64,000 nucleotides of DNA from NCBI RefSeq assembly GCF_014646255.1, contig NZ_BMNC01000006.1:203501-267500 (forward strand), in the 5' to 3' direction. Numbering within the stretch: the stretch's first letter is position 1; every line of letters starts with the position of its first letter. The notes below the pieces were generated by a model. That model was not told the DNA's origin and did not search any database. It worked only from the letters and a program-made list of their open reading frames with translations. The position numbers were made by a program, and so were the translations under genes. The stretch is from Lentzea pudingi. Lineage in GTDB: Bacteria; Actinomycetota; Actinomycetes; Mycobacteriales; Pseudonocardiaceae. Positions 52,999 to 61,073 of the stretch are shown one piece after another.

Positions 52999-54132
52999 AC
53001 GCACGGTCAGCCGGGATGCGTGGAGAGTTTCCGACAACGCTGACACGACGGTGTCCTGTTCGGACTCGGTCATGTCGTGGAACAGCGGCAGGATCAGCGT
53101 CCGGGCCGTGAAGGCCTCGGTCGCGGGTAGCTCGGTGCTCGGGTGACCGCAGTAGGCGGGTTCGAGGTGTGACGCCATGATTCCGCGCCGTGCGCTCACG
53201 CCGCGTTCGGCAAGGCCCGCAAGGACTTCCTGGCGGTCGGCGCCTTCCGGCAGCCAGACCCAGAACGACTGGTAGTTCGTCGTCCCGTACTCAGGGTCAC
53301 GGACCGTCGTGATGTCCAGGTCCGCCAGCAACTCGTGGTAGCGCGCGGCCAACTCACGGCGACGGGCGATGATCGCGTCCAGTTTGGACAACTGCACCAG
53401 GCCGACGGCGGCCTGGATGTCGGTCATCCGGTAGTTGAACGCGGTCTCCAGGTACTGCTCGATGACGGCGCTGCCGCCGTGGTGGCGATCGGCCGCCGAC
53501 ACGCTCATGCCGTGCTCGCGCAGGCGCTTGAGCCGGACGGCCCACTCGGGGTCGTCGGTGGTGACCATGCCGCCCTCGCCGGTGGTGAGGAGCTTGCGGG
53601 GGTGGAACGACCAGGCGGCCAGCAGCGCGTTCGTGCCGACCGGCGCGCCCTTGTAGGTGGAACCCGCCGCGCAGGCCGCGTCCTCGATGACCGCGATGCC
53701 GCGCGGTTCGCACAACGCCTTGATCGCGTCGACGTCCGCGGGCACGCCGGCCTGGTGCACGACCATGACCGCGCGGGTGCGTTCGGTGAGCACCGGCTCC
53801 ACTGTGGACGCGCTGAGGTTGCCCGTCTCCGCCTCGATGTCGGCGAAGACCGGGGTCGCGCCGGTGTAGCGCACGGAGTTCGCGGTGGCGATGAACGACA
53901 GCGACGGCACGACGACCTCGTCGCCGGGGCCGATGCCGAGCACGTGCACGGCGAGGTGCAGGCCGGTCGTGCACGACGACACGGCGACACCGTGGCCCGC
54001 GCCGACCGACGCGGCGAACGCCTCTTCGAACTCGCCGACCCGCGGGCCCTGCGCCACCCAGCCGGACCGGACGGCCTCGGCGGCGGCGAGCGCCTCTTCC
54101 TCACCGAGCAACGGCCGCATAACCGGAATCAC
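52993..54132 (-). CDS. DegT/DnrJ/EryC1 aminotransferase (second copy)
   Basis: A 379-residue PLP-dependent sugar aminotransferase. The features seen are 'VIPVMRPLLGEEEALAAAEA', 'CTTGLHLAVHVLGIGPGDEV', 'AVIEDAACAAGSTYKG' and the PLP Lys in 'SFHPRKLLTTGEGGM'. It is clearly distinct from the WbpE-like copy 6 kb away and closer to 4-keto sugar aminotransferases, the usual partners of PglD-type acyltransferases; that pairing is inference. GTG 54132 is chosen with AAGGG upstream. It lies 82 bases after the epimerase gene. Confidence 0.88.
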   Translation of the reverse strand: MIPVMRPLLGEEEALAAAEAVRSGWVAQGPRVGEFEEAFAASVGAGHGVAVSSCTTGLHLAVHVLGIGPGDEVVVPSLSFIATANSVRYTGATPVFADIEAETGNLSASTVEPVLTERTRAVMVVHQAGVPADVDAIKALCEPRGIAVIEDAACAAGSTYKGAPVGTNALLAAWSFHPRKLLTTGEGGMVTTDDPEWAVRLKRLREHGMSVSAADRHHGGSAVIEQYLETAFNYRMTDIQAAVGLVQLSKLDAIIARRRELAARYHELLADLDITTVRDPEYGTTNYQSFWVWLPEGADRQEVLAGLAERGVSARRGIMASHLEPAYCGHPSTELPATEAFTARTLILPLFHDMTESEQDTVVSALSETLHASRLTVRG

Positions 54133-54214
54133 TGGTACTGCCCTTCGCTGGCGGACGAACGTTCGTCGTGGAGATGGGGTGCGGCCACGGGCTTCAGAAC
54201 CGCGGCCGGAACTG

Positions 54215-55228
54215 TCAGGCGTTCTCGGCCGCGGCCTTCTCTGCTGCGGCCTTCTCGGCACGCCACCACGCGACGAGGTCGCGCAGACCGCCGTCCATCC
54301 CGATCTCGGGCTTCCACCCGAGCTCGGTGGCCGCGAGGCTGATGTCGGCGAGCCGGCGCGTCACGCCGTTCACCTTGCGCTCGGGGCCGTGCTCCAGCGG
54401 CAGGTCGGAGTCCATCGCGGCAAGCAACGCGAGGGCGAGCTCCTTGAGCGAGGTCTCCTGGGAGGACGCGATGTTGTACACCGTGTCCGTGACCGGCGCC
54501 TTGGCCGCGAGGATGTTGGCACGGGCGATGTCGTGCACGTGCACGAAGTCCATCGTCTGGGCGCCGTCGCCGAAGATGAGCGGCGACTTGCCGTCGACGA
54601 TGCGCTCCATCCAGCGGATGAGCACCTCGGTGTACAGGCCGTGGACGTCCATCCGCGGGCCGTACACGTTGAAGTAGCGCAGCGCCACGTAGTCGAGGTC
54701 GTACATGGCCTTGAAGCTGCGCAGCATGCCCTCGTTGAACGCCTTCGCGGCGCCGTAGAAGGTGTCGTTGTTGTACGGGTGGTGCCGTTCGTTGGTGGGG
54801 AAAGACTCCGCGAGGCCGTAGATCGAGGCCGACGACGACGCGATGACCTTCTTCACCCCGGCGGCCGCGGCGGCCTCCAGGATCGTGAACGTGCCGTCGA
54901 CCAGGCACTCCAGCGCGAGCCGCGGTTCCTCGGCGCACTGGGTGATGCGGATGGCGGCGAGGTGGAAGACGAGGTCCATGCCCTCGGTCAGCTCACGCAC
55001 CAGCGCCTTGTCGTTGATGTCGCCCTCGACGACCCGGACGACACCGGACTCCAGGGCGGACGCCAGGTTCTCGCGGCGGCCGCGCACGAAGTTGTCCAGC
55101 ACGACGACCTCGGCCGCGCCGGCCTCGACGAGCTGGTCCACCACCGAGGAGCCGATCGTGCCCGCACCACCGGTGACGAGGGCACGCTGCCCGGTGATCG
55201 GCTGGCCCAATTCGTTCTGGGCGGTCAT
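54215..55228 (-). CDS. NAD-dependent epimerase/dehydratase (extended SDR)
   Basis: A 337-residue nucleotide-sugar SDR. The NAD motif is 'ALVTGGAGTIGSSVVDQLVE', the catalytic Ser region is 'VIASSSASIYG' and the YxxxK pair is in 'DTFYGAAKAFNEGM'. It resembles UDP-glucose or UDP-GlcNAc 4-epimerases and related dehydratases. The C terminus has an Ala/Glu/Lys-rich tail repeated as 'AEKAAAEKAAAENA'. ATG 55228 overlaps the oxidoreductase stop by 4 bases. It probably supplies a nucleotide-sugar precursor for the aminotransferases downstream. Confidence 0.88.
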   Translation of the reverse strand: MTAQNELGQPITGQRALVTGGAGTIGSSVVDQLVEAGAAEVVVLDNFVRGRRENLASALESGVVRVVEGDINDKALVRELTEGMDLVFHLAAIRITQCAEEPRLALECLVDGTFTILEAAAAAGVKKVIASSSASIYGLAESFPTNERHHPYNNDTFYGAAKAFNEGMLRSFKAMYDLDYVALRYFNVYGPRMDVHGLYTEVLIRWMERIVDGKSPLIFGDGAQTMDFVHVHDIARANILAAKAPVTDTVYNIASSQETSLKELALALLAAMDSDLPLEHGPERKVNGVTRRLADISLAATELGWKPEIGMDGGLRDLVAWWRAEKAAAEKAAAENA

Positions 55229-56265
55229 GAAGAAACCCTGCCTTCGACTTGTTGAACGGGAACGAAGACCCCGCCGGAGCGCAGCGACTCCGACGCCGCC
55301 TCCAGCACCGCCAGCACGCGCAGACCCGCGCGGCCGTCGGTCAGCGGTGCGCGCTTCTCGGTGATGGACGCGGCGAACTCCGCCATCATCGTGCGCAACG
55401 CCTCGCGTTCCACCAACGCCGGCGCGACCATGTCGCCGGTGCGGTAGGAGATCTTCTGCTGCTCCGGGGAGAGGTCGACACCCCGGTCGTAAATGGACAG
55501 TCGCTGGGCGGGATTGTTGTCGTCCCACACGACCGTGCGCTGCGAACCGCCGATGACCATCGTGCGAATCTTCGTCGGCGACAGCCAGTTCACGTGCACG
55601 TGCGTGATTGCCCCGTTGGACAGCCGCACCGTGAGGTGGCCGACGCACGCGACGCCCGCGCCGATCGGGTCGGAGCCGTGCGCCGAGACCTCGACCGGGG
55701 TGACGTCGTCGGGCAGGATCGCCTCGAAGATCGACAGGTCGTGCGGGGCGAGGTCCCACAGCACGTCGACGTCCGGCTGCACCAGACCGAGGTTGATGCG
55801 CACCGAGTCGATGTACTGGATGTCACCCAGTTCGCCACCGCGAATGATCTTGCGCAGGTGCTGCACCGACGACGTGTACGCGAAGGTGTGGTCCAGCATC
55901 AGCGTGAGGCCGCGCTGTTCGGCGGTCTCGACGAGCTTGAGGCCGTCCTCGAAGTTGGCCGCGAGGGGCTTCTCCACGAGGACGTGCTTGCCGGCCTCCA
56001 GCGCCGCCAGTGCGACGGGCAGGTGGGTGGCGGCGGGGGTGGCGATGGCGACCGCGTGAACGTCGGGGTCGGCGAGGACCTCGTCCAGCGACGCGGTGGC
56101 GCGGACCGTCGAGTACTGGCCCAGCACGCGCTGGGCCTTCTCGGCGTCGAGGTCGCAGAGGTAGCGCAGATGCAGCGCCGGGGTGGCCTGGGCGTTGCGA
56201 ACGAGGTTCGGCCCCCAGTACCCGGCTCCGATGACGGCAAGGCCAATCACGTCTTGGTTCCCCAT
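55225..56265 (-). CDS. Gfo/Idh/MocA-family oxidoreductase
   Basis: A 346-residue NAD(P)-dependent sugar oxidoreductase. The Rossmann motif is 'LAVIGAGYWGPNLVRNAQAT', the family signature is 'HVLVEKPLAANFEDG', and the active-site region 'DLAPHDLSIFEAIL' has the expected Asp and His. In amino-sugar pathways the WbpB/WlbA members oxidise C3 of UDP-GlcNAc-uronic acid before transamination, which fits the WbpE/WbpD-like genes in the same operon. It overlaps both neighbours by 1-4 bases. Confidence 0.88.
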   Translation of the reverse strand: MGNQDVIGLAVIGAGYWGPNLVRNAQATPALHLRYLCDLDAEKAQRVLGQYSTVRATASLDEVLADPDVHAVAIATPAATHLPVALAALEAGKHVLVEKPLAANFEDGLKLVETAEQRGLTLMLDHTFAYTSSVQHLRKIIRGGELGDIQYIDSVRINLGLVQPDVDVLWDLAPHDLSIFEAILPDDVTPVEVSAHGSDPIGAGVACVGHLTVRLSNGAITHVHVNWLSPTKIRTMVIGGSQRTVVWDDNNPAQRLSIYDRGVDLSPEQQKISYRTGDMVAPALVEREALRTMMAEFAASITEKRAPLTDGRAGLRVLAVLEAASESLRSGGVFVPVQQVEGRVSS

Positions 56266-57758
56266 CAGTAAGCCCCCTGGCCGCCGAAGACGGCGCGGAA
56301 GGTCTTCCACATGATCACGAGGTCGAGTGCGAGCGACCAGTCCTCGACGTAGCGCAGGTCGAGGCGGATCGACTCCTCCCACGAGAGATCGCTCCGGCCG
56401 CTCACCTGCCACAGACCGGTCAGGCCGGGCTTCACCAGCAGGCGGCGCCGCACGTCCGAGGAGTACTTCGCGGTCTCCTCCGGCAGCGGCGGGCGCGGGC
56501 CGACGAGCGACATGCTGCCCGCGAGGACGTTGAACAGCTGTGGAAGCTCGTCGATCGAGTAGCGGCGCAGGAACGTGCCGACCTTGGTGATGCGCGGGTC
56601 CTTCTTCATCTTGAACAGCACGCCGTTGCCTTCGTCGACGCTGGCGAGCCTGGCGCGCAACGCGTCGGCGTTGGTCACCATGGTGCGGAACTTGATGATC
56701 GTGAACGGGACACCGGTCTTGCCGACCCGCTTCTGGCGGTAGAACACGGGTCCACGGCTGTCGATCATCACGAACGCCGCGACCGCGAACATGAGCGGTG
56801 CCAGCAGGACCAGGAGGACGAACGCTCCGACGCGATCGACGACTTCCTTGACCAGACGGCGGAATCCGCTCAGTGCCGGTTCACTCACGCGCAGCAGCGG
56901 CATGCCGAGCACGGCGCTCATGTGCAGTCGCGGGCCGGCGACCTCCATGAGTCCGGGCGACACGACCATTTCGGCACCAGAGCCCTCGAGTGCCCACGCG
57001 AGCTGCTGGAGACGGCGAGGTGTCCAATAGGCGTCGGGTGTGACGGCGACGATGCGGTACCCACCGCGGCGGACGTGCTCGGCGAGCTCGCGCAGCTGGC
57101 CGACGACGGGCACGCCGTCGACGTCCGTGCCGGAGCGGCCGCGGCCGTCGATCGTGCAGATCGCGTCCACGCGCCAGCCCAGGTGGGCGACGCGCTTGGT
57201 GCGGAGGATGAGGTCCTCGACGGTGTCCAGGTTGCCGGCGGCGAGGACCGAGAGCAGGAAACGTCCTTCACTGCGGCCGCGGTGCAGCGGGCGGCGCAGG
57301 AGGTAGCGCATGGGGAACGCGACCAGAGCGATCGCGGGGACCACGACGAAGATCCACAGGCGGGCGCCGGGGATGTCGACGGCGAGCGCTCCGAGGCCGA
57401 GCGCCACAACGGCACCGAACAAACCCCGGCCGAGTCTTCGGAACTCCTCGGCTCCCTGCCCCAGAACGGTAGGGGTCCACACGCGGTTGATCGCGAGCGA
57501 ACCGACGACGAGGACTACTGTGAGTATGTCCAGCAATGCAAGGGAAAGCGGGCCGAAGGCCGTGTGACGCATGCTCATGACGGCACCGACGGCGATGACG
57601 ACCAGGGCAACGGTCAGCACATCGGCGGTGATCACGGCATAGCGGTAGCGACTTTCCCAGCGCGCTACGGGCGGATGGGTCTGTCTGCGTTCCGACAGCG
57701 TGTTGAGCGTGGAGCGCAACCCGTCGACGTCACGGGCAGCGCGGACCTGCTCACTCAT
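56265..57758 (-). CDS. Polyprenyl glycosylphosphotransferase (WbaP/CpsE-like initiating enzyme)
   Basis: A 497-residue initiating transferase that loads the first sugar phosphate on undecaprenyl phosphate. Four N-terminal membrane helices (about 40-160) are followed by a CoA-binding-like domain and a further helix (about 310-335). The catalytic domain has 'GPVFYRQKRVGKTGVPF', 'IIKFRTMVTNADALRAR', 'RRYSIDELPQLFNVLAGSMS', 'LVGPRPPLPEE' and 'KPGLTGLWQVSGRSDLSWEE'. It is the first gene of the minus-strand operon. ATG 57758 is supported by family length. Confidence 0.92.
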   Translation of the reverse strand: MSEQVRAARDVDGLRSTLNTLSERRQTHPPVARWESRYRYAVITADVLTVALVVIAVGAVMSMRHTAFGPLSLALLDILTVVLVVGSLAINRVWTPTVLGQGAEEFRRLGRGLFGAVVALGLGALAVDIPGARLWIFVVVPAIALVAFPMRYLLRRPLHRGRSEGRFLLSVLAAGNLDTVEDLILRTKRVAHLGWRVDAICTIDGRGRSGTDVDGVPVVGQLRELAEHVRRGGYRIVAVTPDAYWTPRRLQQLAWALEGSGAEMVVSPGLMEVAGPRLHMSAVLGMPLLRVSEPALSGFRRLVKEVVDRVGAFVLLVLLAPLMFAVAAFVMIDSRGPVFYRQKRVGKTGVPFTIIKFRTMVTNADALRARLASVDEGNGVLFKMKKDPRITKVGTFLRRYSIDELPQLFNVLAGSMSLVGPRPPLPEETAKYSSDVRRRLLVKPGLTGLWQVSGRSDLSWEESIRLDLRYVEDWSLALDLVIMWKTFRAVFGGQGAY

Positions 57759-58133
57759 CGTTCTGATCTCCCCGGCTCAGCGGCGATTCCGGACGTGCAC
57801 GTGCACAGGTCACCCCGAGGACCTTGATTCTGCGGACTCCGCGGTCTTCGACAACGCCGTGAAACTGGATCGGCGACCGAAGCTCGCTACCGGTGATTCG
57901 CACGTCGAGGGATCGGCGTTACAGACCGTGGAAAAAAGTTTCCCGAAGTCCGAATACCGGACGTGACGCGCGTCTCACCACCTGGAAACCGTGGCGACGT
58001 AACACGTTTCCAGATGTCCACAAGGGACATAAGGAGTACGTATGTCGCGAGGTAATCGTTCAGAAGAGGCCTTCAGGCCCTAGTCTGATCGACTGCGATT
58101 GTGCATGTACTTACCGCTGAACGGAGTAACAAC
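57759..58133. other. Promoter/leader region of the polysaccharide operon
   Basis: 375 bases without a gene, between the initiating transferase (transcribed left) and the 3' end of the S4-domain gene. It is AT-richer than its surroundings and includes a large inverted repeat at 57982-58013. It must contain the promoter for the minus-strand operon. Confidence 0.5.
57982..58013. promoter_or_regulatory. Inverted repeat upstream of the polysaccharide operon
   Basis: CTGGAAACCGTG (57982-57993) pairs with CACGTTTCCAG (58003-58013) with one unpaired C and a 9-base centre, 224 bases upstream of the first start codon. It could be an operator or a leader RNA structure; no U-run follows on either strand. 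Confidence 0.4.
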
Positions 58134-58349
58134 CTACGGCCGAACGGAAATGCGCACTTCATCACCCTGGACAACCACCACGTCGCCGTGCCTCAGCTGC
58201 GCACCGCGCCGCACCTCCACAGCGCCGTTGACGTGGACTTCTCCGTCCTCGATGAGCACCTTGGCATGCCCGCCGTCCTCGACCAGCTGAGCCAGCTTGA
58301 GGAACTGTCCTAGCCTGATCGGCTCTTCGGAGATCTCGACCGTCCGCAT
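58134..58349 (-). CDS. S4-domain RNA-binding protein (YbcJ/RlbA-like)
   Basis: A 71-residue protein consisting almost wholly of an S4 RNA-binding domain: 'IRLGQFLKLAQLVEDGGHAK', then 'VLIEDGEVHVNGAVEVRRGA' and 'LRHGDVVVV'. Such small S4 proteins are thought to bind structured RNA, probably ribosomal. ATG 58349 is used. It is divergent from a membrane protein gene 91 bases away. Confidence 0.88.
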   Translation of the reverse strand: MRTVEISEEPIRLGQFLKLAQLVEDGGHAKVLIEDGEVHVNGAVEVRRGAQLRHGDVVVVQGDEVRISVRP

Positions 58350-58440
58350 GAGTCACATCATCCCAGTAGGGCGCACCCCACTGCTTGGTCGGGGGCACAC
58401 ACCAGCGCGTTCGAGTGAAACCGTTGACACCCTTACGAGC

Positions 58441-59124
58441 ATGAAAACTTCGAGGGGGTATGCCGCCTGGTTGGCGGTGTCGGGATTCGTCTGCGTCGCG
58501 ATAACGATCTTCGCGGCGAGCGCGTACGTCACCCTGGACGTGGAGCAGTCGCGGCCTCCGTTGCACGGGGCCGTTCATTACGGGCTCCTGGTCGCGCACA
58601 TCTTCACCGGAACGGTCGCCGTCCTGGCGGGTGTCTCGCAGTTCTGGCCGGGCCTGAGAGCCCGCCATCCGCGCGTGCACCGGGTGATGGGCCGCGTCTA
58701 CTTCGCGGCGGTGCTGCCGTCGTCCCTGCTCGGCGTGGTGTGCGCGCAGCTGTCACTGGCCGGCCTGGCGTCGTCCGCGCCCCTGACGGTGCTCTCGGTG
58801 CTTTGGTTCGTCAGCGCGGTCTACGGGCTTAAGACGGCACGGCGGCGCCAGTTCGGCGAACACCGCATCTGGATGATCCGCGGTTTCGCTCTCACCGGCG
58901 CCGCCGTGACGGGTCGCCTCTGGGGCCTTGCTCTCGGCGCACTGCTGCCCGACGGGGACGGGCTGCTGGTCTTCGCCACCGCGAACTGGCTGTCGTTCGT
59001 GGTGAACCTGCTGGTGGCCGAGTGGTGGATCCAGTCGCGGGGTTACACCCGGACCTTGCCCTCCGTGGCGCTCAAGCCAAGCATTTCCAGCAGGTCAGCG
59101 CAGTCGAGCGCGTCCGTGGCGTGA
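58441..59124 (+). CDS. DUF2306 family membrane protein
   Basis: A 227-residue integral membrane protein with about six helices. 'LLVAHIFTGTVAVLAGVSQF', 'HPRVHRVMGRVYF' and 'RRRQFGEHRIWMIRGFAL' contain the conserved His and Arg residues of DUF2306, a family with a possible cytochrome-like or haem-linked fold but no known role. ATG 58441 is chosen at the start of the first conserved segment. The last 82 bases overlap a small gene on the other strand. Confidence 0.8.
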   Translation: MKTSRGYAAWLAVSGFVCVAITIFAASAYVTLDVEQSRPPLHGAVHYGLLVAHIFTGTVAVLAGVSQFWPGLRARHPRVHRVMGRVYFAAVLPSSLLGVVCAQLSLAGLASSAPLTVLSVLWFVSAVYGLKTARRRQFGEHRIWMIRGFALTGAAVTGRLWGLALGALLPDGDGLLVFATANWLSFVVNLLVAEWWIQSRGYTRTLPSVALKPSISSRSAQSSASVA

Positions 59125-59243
59125 CAGGCCACGGTGCGTGCCGCCTTGCTGTTCTGAATCGTGCTGTGCTCCTTTTCCAGAGCCTTGGCCTCGGCGAAGG
59201 TGCCGGTTTCGGGCTCGGCGATCGCGGGACGCGCCCAAGTCAT
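59043..59243 (-). CDS. Small conserved-looking hypothetical protein
   Basis: A 66-residue protein with the start 'MTWARPAIAEPETGTFAEAK' and the helical end 'ACHATDALDCADLLEMLGLS'. The ending resembles small actinobacterial proteins of unknown function that I recall only loosely. It overlaps the DUF2306 gene tail-to-tail by 82 bases. In that region the other frame encodes a low-information tail, which favours this frame. No function can be proposed. Confidence 0.5.
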   Translation of the reverse strand: MTWARPAIAEPETGTFAEAKALEKEHSTIQNSKAARTVACHATDALDCADLLEMLGLSATEGKVRV

Positions 59244-59403
59244 GTCGTGCCTGCTTCCGCATCGGGGGATGTGGTCATCATGACAACTGCATGACGGAAA
59301 CACCAGAACTTGTGCTTACCGTAATCGATCACCCACGCAGCGTGTAAACCGAGGAAGCGTTTTCCTGGAACACACTGCTGATCATTGTTGTCAGGATACT
59401 GCT

Positions 59404-59820
59404 TTACCGTCCGTACCTCAGCACCGACTCCACTTCGGTCACGAATGCGACCAGCCGCTCGTCGTCCACGTCGTCCGGCGTGGGACCGTCCACCGCGAGC
59501 CGTTGCAGCGCAACGGAAGTGGTGGCGCTCTCCCGCGCCAGGCGGCGGAACCCGAACGTCGCCTCGTACAGCGACATCGCGGTGCCCAGAGCGGCCAAAG
59601 TCGTTGCCACGAAAGACCACATGGCCCTGCGCGGCCCGTCCGCCATGCCGATCGCGGCGGCCGCGGCGGCGGCGATGAAGAAGGCCGCGGCGAGCGCGAC
59701 CGTCCACGTGCGAGCGCGGGAGTAGCGCTTGCGGGCGCGTTCGAAGTGGTCGAGCCGGTCCTGGAAGCGGTGGCGCAGATAGGCTTCCACGAACTGGGCC
59801 TGGCGCTGCTCGTCGCTCAT
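59404..59820 (-). CDS. SLATT-domain two-TM effector
   Basis: A 138-residue protein with a charged helical start ('FQDRLDHFERARKRYSRA'), two adjacent membrane helices (about 38-59 and 67-87) and a C-terminal cytoplasmic helix region ('FRRLARESATTSVALQRLAV'). This is the SLATT architecture, predicted to form a pore or membrane-disrupting effector. The ATG overlaps the stop of the SLOG-SLATT gene by 4 bases, so the two are translated together as one unit. Confidence 0.78.
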   Translation of the reverse strand: MSDEQRQAQFVEAYLRHRFQDRLDHFERARKRYSRARTWTVALAAAFFIAAAAAAAIGMADGPRRAMWSFVATTLAALGTAMSLYEATFGFRRLARESATTSVALQRLAVDGPTPDDVDDERLVAFVTEVESVLRYGR

Positions 59821-61031
59821 GTCCGGACCACCTCGTGCTTGCGGTTGCTGACCGCGGCTTCCAGATCGGCCACCTTGTCCTGACGTTCCTCTTCCGTGGC
59901 GGGTGCGACGGAGGCGAGGTGCGCGAAGTACAGCGCCCGCAGGCGTTCCGCGCGCGACCGGGCGGTGAGGTACTTGTCGAGCGACTCGCGCTTGCGCGCC
60001 ACGATCGTGATGGCCGCGGCGAACGCGCCACCCGCCACGACGAGCACCCCTGGCCACGGGGTGTCCTTCAGCCACGTCTGCAGGCCGGCGAACACCGTGG
60101 TCGTCAGGCCGCCCACGATCGCGAGCACGGACATCAGCCGGTAGCGGTTCTGCTCGACGTCCGCCTCGGCGTCGAGTTCCTGGAACGCGGGCGCGACGAC
60201 CTGGTTGGCGTCGTGGATGGCGTCCGCGAGCGCCGGGTACGCGACGACGAAGCCGGGGTCGACGAGCGGCCGCGCCTCCGGTGCCCGGTACCGGACCTTG
60301 GGCAGGATCCTCGGCGGCTTGACGGGCTTCTCCTTGCCCAGCAAGCGCTCCAGCGCGGTGACGGCCTTGCCGGCGCCCTCGTCGACGTGGACGATGAAGA
60401 TCTTGCCGCTGCGCACGAGCACCGCCAGGTCGCCCTTGAGGTCCCCCGTCGCGATGCGGTCCGCGAGGCCGCCCGTGCCGGCGAGCACCAGCAACGGGTT
60501 GTCGCCGCCGAGGTGGTCGACGACCTCCTGCTCGCTCTCGCCTCCGACGACGAGGGCGACGACGGGCTTCTTGTGGCGCACGGCGTCGATAGTGCGGAAC
60601 AGCACCGGCGTCGCGTCCGTCCACTCCGAACCGGGGACGATGACGGCGACGCTGTGGTTGGGTTCCAGCGCGACCTGACCGTTGGTGGAGGCCTCGGTGA
60701 GGTCGTGCACCTTGCTGCTCGGCGCGACGCCAATCACGACGGGCCAACGCTGCTCGCACGCCTGCAAAGCCATGCCCAGCAAGTGGACAACGCCTCGGTC
60801 GGTGCCTTCGGTGACGAACACGGCGCCGTTGCGCGCCGCGGTCACGACGACGGATCTGAGCACCGGCAACAACTTCGCGGCGAGATCCGTCTCGATGTCT
60901 TCTGTGGAGCCGAAGACCGAGATCACCGTGCGGCCTCGGGGCAGTCCGAGGGCCTTGGGTTTAATGTCGGCGTCCGGCTGGGACAGCCGTTTGACTGTCG
61001 GGCCGCCTGCTGTGGGCATGCCGCGCACCAT
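59817..61031 (-). CDS. SLOG (LSDAT)-SLATT fusion, predicted nucleotide-sensing membrane protein
   Basis: A 404-residue protein. Residues about 30-235 form a Rossmann-like SLOG domain of the LSDAT type: 'RTVISVFGSTEDIETDLAAK', 'GAVFVTEGTDRGVVHLLGMA' (the usual ligand loop) and 'LVVGGESEQEVVDHLGGDNP'. After a linker, residues about 285-404 are a SLATT unit with two membrane helices ('LAIVGGLTTTVFAGLQTWL', 'VLVVAGGAFAAAITIVARKR') and a helical tail. In the published prediction SLOG binds or makes a nucleotide-derived signal that triggers the SLATT membrane effector. The start is ATG 61031 or 61019. It is coupled to a second SLATT gene. Confidence 0.8.
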   Translation of the reverse strand: MVRGMPTAGGPTVKRLSQPDADIKPKALGLPRGRTVISVFGSTEDIETDLAAKLLPVLRSVVVTAARNGAVFVTEGTDRGVVHLLGMALQACEQRWPVVIGVAPSSKVHDLTEASTNGQVALEPNHSVAVIVPGSEWTDATPVLFRTIDAVRHKKPVVALVVGGESEQEVVDHLGGDNPLLVLAGTGGLADRIATGDLKGDLAVLVRSGKIFIVHVDEGAGKAVTALERLLGKEKPVKPPRILPKVRYRAPEARPLVDPGFVVAYPALADAIHDANQVVAPAFQELDAEADVEQNRYRLMSVLAIVGGLTTTVFAGLQTWLKDTPWPGVLVVAGGAFAAAITIVARKRESLDKYLTARSRAERLRALYFAHLASVAPATEEERQDKVADLEAAVSNRKHEVVRT

Positions 61032-61073
61032 AACGCCGTGATCGAGGTGTGGCCAGGGCCGTTCAGACCCGTG

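Noticed and set aside
25105..57758. Locus as an aminoglycoside or glycopeptide biosynthetic cluster because of DegT and AsnB genes
   Set aside because: Presence of Wzx, Wzy, Wzz and a polyprenyl glycosylphosphotransferase, and absence of PKS, NRPS or cyclitol genes, point to a surface polysaccharide.
57893..58120. Short plus-strand frame in the leader of the polysaccharide operon
   Set aside because: There is no ribosome site and no family-like sequence, and composition is unlike the neighbouring genes.
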